NCBI GenBank assembly: GCA_014873095.1
Contig: CP050848.1
Coordinates: forward strand, 1,240,001 to 1,304,000
DNA from: Planctomycetales bacterium ZRK34
GTDB lineage: Bacteria > Planctomycetota > Phycisphaerae > Phycisphaerales > Zrk34
Direction of reading: 5' to 3'
DNA length: 64,000 bases
The position numbers and the translations under genes are program-made. Numbering within the stretch: position 1 is the first letter of the stretch; each line of letters starts with the position of its first letter. Shown piece by piece: positions 61,381 to 64,000 of this stretch. Below the pieces are notes generated by a model. That model made no database searches. It was not told the origin of the DNA and was given only the letters and a program-made list of their open reading frames with translations.

Positions 61381-64000
61381 TCACCCGGCTGTGCGTCGCA
61401 CTCGACCGAGCCGGTCGATGGTTACTTTGCGTGCTTGCAGTGAGTTGGGGCCGCGGCCGATCCGGCCACGACTGTCGCTCCAAGACCCTTTGAAGGCATG
61501 ATGCACAAAGTACATCCGACCGATAGTCGATGCGGCAGTGATGAAGCGGAAGAGTTGCTCTTGGCCCTCCCATTCAATCATGACGGACTCCCCTTTGCTC
61601 AATGACATGATGAATCTGGCCTCTGGCATGTCGGGATGTTGGTGTTGTACAATTTCTTCACCCGCCTGAATGCGACGGGCCGCTTCCAGCACGTCGACTG
61701 ACACAGTCATGCATTTGGCCCGACGCTTGTCGGGCATCTCAAACAGACACATGTGATGCAGATTCCCGGGCTTCACATGCGCTGTACCACCACGAATTGG
61801 ACGGATCGTCGCATCGCGACGGAGAACCCGAACTTTGCGAATGGGTATTCGCATCGACTCATTCATCCACACAGGCTCATCCCAGACCTTCGTCGGTATC
61901 GCCCGAGACTTTTCCGGGTCGATGCCATGCTTGATCAGATGGTTGATGATCTTTTCTCGCACGGATGGATCACGTATTTCCTTGATCAGTGATGCCGACA
62001 ACAGACGCACATCGCGTCGTACCACATACACACCAGGCTCTTCAGTTTCGCCATAAATCGTCTTCTCATGCAGGGCGCCGCCGACTTTCTTCTGGGTCTT
62101 GTGCGACACGTGCATGTCGCGAAGAAGTTTCGTGAGTTGAGACCGAAATCCAGGCCACAACTCGGTCGTCACCGGTTTGGGATAGCCGCTTGCCCATTCC
62201 AACAGATGAGGGCGATCGAACAGTGTGATGGCAATTGCATCAACGGCGTGGTGTCGGTAGTCCTCCCTGTAGTCCAAAGGCCAGGGAGTCTCTGGCATGC
62301 ATTGATCGAACTGCCACATGCGATCAAATCGACATTGTCTTCGTCCCTTGATGGATTCAACGTCACGGAAGCCACATGAGATGATGATGTCCCGCATGGA
62401 CTTCGAGACGTGATGGTCGTCGAGCAGATGCTTTCGAATCGTGTAGTCCGGATATCCTCGCTTTTGCTTCAGGCGGCGGTAGGTTGCATACGGCAGGCCC
62501 TCCCCCCGCGAGCAAATCTGTCGAAACATTGCCGGCGATGATTCGGCCTGCCACTGATACACCGTACGGTCGCCTTTGGCTTGCGATGCTGCCCGGAAAC
62601 ATAGAACCTTGTTCGCCAGCGAATCATCTAGGCTTTCATGAAACGGCAACACGTGGTCGATACCCGACTGTTGTGGGTCCACAGCCGTCCTGAGGTCCAT
62701 GTCATGGCCTGTGTACACACACTTCCCATTTTGTCTTATCCATAGAACGTAGCGATCGATCTGTTCCACCGTGACTGGATCGACCACGCCCTCAAGGGCT
62801 TTCCGTGCTTGAGCCCGACGCTGCCTGATCCTTCGTCGCCGCACCGCAATGCGCTCGCGACCACGACGGTCGACTTTCATGTCTTCGGCGATCTCAAGGC
62901 GCACCTGGAAGTCGCCGCCATACTCACGCCTGATCGCCTGCAACAACTTCCGCAGTTCAATCTGGGTCGTCCGCACCACGGGATCCGGATGCTTGTGCTG
63001 AGATGTCTGAAGTGACTCCACCGACGTTGACTTTTGACCAGAGTATCCAGCACGTTCGATGGCGCCTGGTTGATCTGCGGATGACCTCAGCGGATAGCCA
63101 TCTTCCAGAAATGGCAATAAGCGTTCGATTGCCCTGCGGCCGTATCGCACATACCCCCGTTGCAGTTCTATGGCCGACAAGGCTTTCGCCGACGATCTTG
63201 ACAAGCCGAGTTGGTTTTCAGCCCATTGACAGATTTCATCGGAATTCAATGTGAGCAACGAATGGACGATGCCTTCCTTTTCTGTCTCCGACTTGATGAG
63301 CCATGAGTCGCCAAACAGTTCCGGCTGCATCATGGTCAGATCTGTCGTCAACCCCGTGAGGCCGTCAGTGTCTTTGTTATGCAGGTGAACGCGCACCGAG
63401 TCATCCAGTCTCAGAACGAGCCTCAATTGACTTATTGATACCTGACGCGATTTGGCAAGAACGTCTATAAGCAGTTCTCGTTCTTCTGAATCAAGACGCC
63501 GTCTCTTGCGATTGGATGCAGCCAGTTCGATTCGATTGACCTTCGCGAGCATGGCAAATCGTTGTGCGATGGGATCCGCACGCGGGGCACGACGATCGTT
63601 CGGCTCCAGATCGCACCAACCCACGTTCTGGCGAGGATACCGGTAGGGACGCTGGTGAAACATCACTCGATGCAACCGACCATAAAGATGGTCAGATAAC
63701 AGTTGACGATGATACTTCTTCTGGGCGCGCCAGATCTCGTTGAACTCGGACTCGATCATGTGACGTGAAACCGGTCGCCGACGAATCGGTTCGTGGGGGT
63801 GGAGCCGTGACCACGCGAAGAATTCCCCAATGGTGCGAGCGTGGGTTTCCTCGACTCTAATTTCCAGTTGATGAAATGTTTCGGAAGTAGCAGGGTGTCT
63901 TTTCAAAGACGCATGGAGACGGCCCCGTCGCTTCGCCAGGTGCAAAAGGATGCGACCGAACTGATGAGGCGTGAGTTGGCCATCGAGTGCATCGCGGCGT
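61381..64000 (-). CDS. cas9: Cas9 endonuclease (probably type II-C), 5' partial
   Basis: The frame runs off the right edge; 872 C-terminal residues are seen. Order: arginine-rich bridge helix (GRILLHLAKRRGRLHASLK), helical recognition lobe, RuvC-II (FQVRLEIAEDMK, Glu), HNH (NGKCVYTGHDM, then GIDHVLPFHESLDDSLANKVL with catalytic His and Asn), RuvC-III (YRHHAVDAIAITL, His and Asp), then a C-terminal PAM-interacting region. All visible catalytic residues are present; RuvC-I lies outside the window. Expected full length is about 1050 residues, in the II-C range. Cas9 cuts both strands of DNA guided by crRNA and tracrRNA. No cas1 or cas2 follows downstream. Confidence 0.92.
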   Translation of the reverse strand, partial: RRDALDGQLTPHQFGRILLHLAKRRGRLHASLKRHPATSETFHQLEIRVEETHARTIGEFFAWSRLHPHEPIRRRPVSRHMIESEFNEIWRAQKKYHRQLLSDHLYGRLHRVMFHQRPYRYPRQNVGWCDLEPNDRRAPRADPIAQRFAMLAKVNRIELAASNRKRRRLDSEERELLIDVLAKSRQVSISQLRLVLRLDDSVRVHLHNKDTDGLTGLTTDLTMMQPELFGDSWLIKSETEKEGIVHSLLTLNSDEICQWAENQLGLSRSSAKALSAIELQRGYVRYGRRAIERLLPFLEDGYPLRSSADQPGAIERAGYSGQKSTSVESLQTSQHKHPDPVVRTTQIELRKLLQAIRREYGGDFQVRLEIAEDMKVDRRGRERIAVRRRRIRQRRAQARKALEGVVDPVTVEQIDRYVLWIRQNGKCVYTGHDMDLRTAVDPQQSGIDHVLPFHESLDDSLANKVLCFRAASQAKGDRTVYQWQAESSPAMFRQICSRGEGLPYATYRRLKQKRGYPDYTIRKHLLDDHHVSKSMRDIIISCGFRDVESIKGRRQCRFDRMWQFDQCMPETPWPLDYREDYRHHAVDAIAITLFDRPHLLEWASGYPKPVTTELWPGFRSQLTKLLRDMHVSHKTQKKVGGALHEKTIYGETEEPGVYVVRRDVRLLSASLIKEIRDPSVREKIINHLIKHGIDPEKSRAIPTKVWDEPVWMNESMRIPIRKVRVLRRDATIRPIRGGTAHVKPGNLHHMCLFEMPDKRRAKCMTVSVDVLEAARRIQAGEEIVQHQHPDMPEARFIMSLSKGESVMIEWEGQEQLFRFITAASTIGRMYFVHHAFKGSWSDSRGRIGRGPNSLQARKVTIDRLGRVRRTAG

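Overview
The window looks like a chromosome segment of a member of the Planctomycetota. The evidence is a pseudopilin of the DUF1559/H-X9-DG type, a PEP-CTERM secreted protein, a TTHWS-type ECF sigma factor beside a Ser/Thr kinase-WD40 protein, and planctomycete-style integrases. No rRNA or complete tRNA is present. Left flank (1-6.4 kb): pseudopilin C-terminus, PEP-CTERM protein, and a leftward sigma factor / small protein / kinase operon.

From about 6.5 to 60.5 kb lies a mosaic defence and mobile island. It opens with broken genes: an HTH fragment, a CBASS-type SAVED effector without its C-terminus, a truncated adenine methyltransferase and an integrase remnant. An orphan HigA-like antitoxin follows. 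A leftward series of small membrane proteins (10-16.9 kb) is interrupted by two identical IS5-like elements. The intact core then follows: a three-gene operon of TIR-phosphoribosyltransferase fusion, CDP-alcohol phosphatidyltransferase and HAD phosphatase (19.8-22.2 kb); a bacterial ubiquitin-like conjugation cassette (22.5-24.9 kb) divergent from an XRE/ImmA pair; DUF2779 and DUF2130 nuclease-like proteins; and a methylase / helicase / PD-(D/E)XK / MORC-like ATPase operon (30.8-35.3 kb).

The middle (35.4-45.2 kb) is a mobile-element module: DUF2958, amidoligase plus class II glutamine amidotransferase, a RuvB-like ATPase, a helix-turn-helix protein, a tyrosine recombinase cut by one in-frame stop, regulators, and an intact methyltransferase paralogous to the broken one. 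An evenly spaced ATGCAT array precedes the RuvB-like gene. Next come a HEPN-NB-ARC-TPR-S1 protein (46.7-49.7 kb), a decayed tRNA-Arg-like sequence with an integrase, a chimeric DUF932 gene, and an unusual operon (52.9-58.8 kb) of LysRS-AlaX fusion, metallophosphoesterase, a PLP-decarboxylase homologue without its lysine, and a small unknown protein. A HigBA toxin-antitoxin pair follows.

Two direct repeats of about 538 bp (9478-10015 and 59429-59966), each carrying the HigA gene, bracket about 50 kb. Just outside is the 3' half of a tRNA-Gly(GCC) gene with its terminator. The window ends in a large Cas9 gene truncated by the window edge, with no cas1, cas2 or array visible. The most promising candidates for undescribed biology are the TIR-PRTase operon, the LysRS-AlaX operon and the HEPN-STAND-S1 protein.
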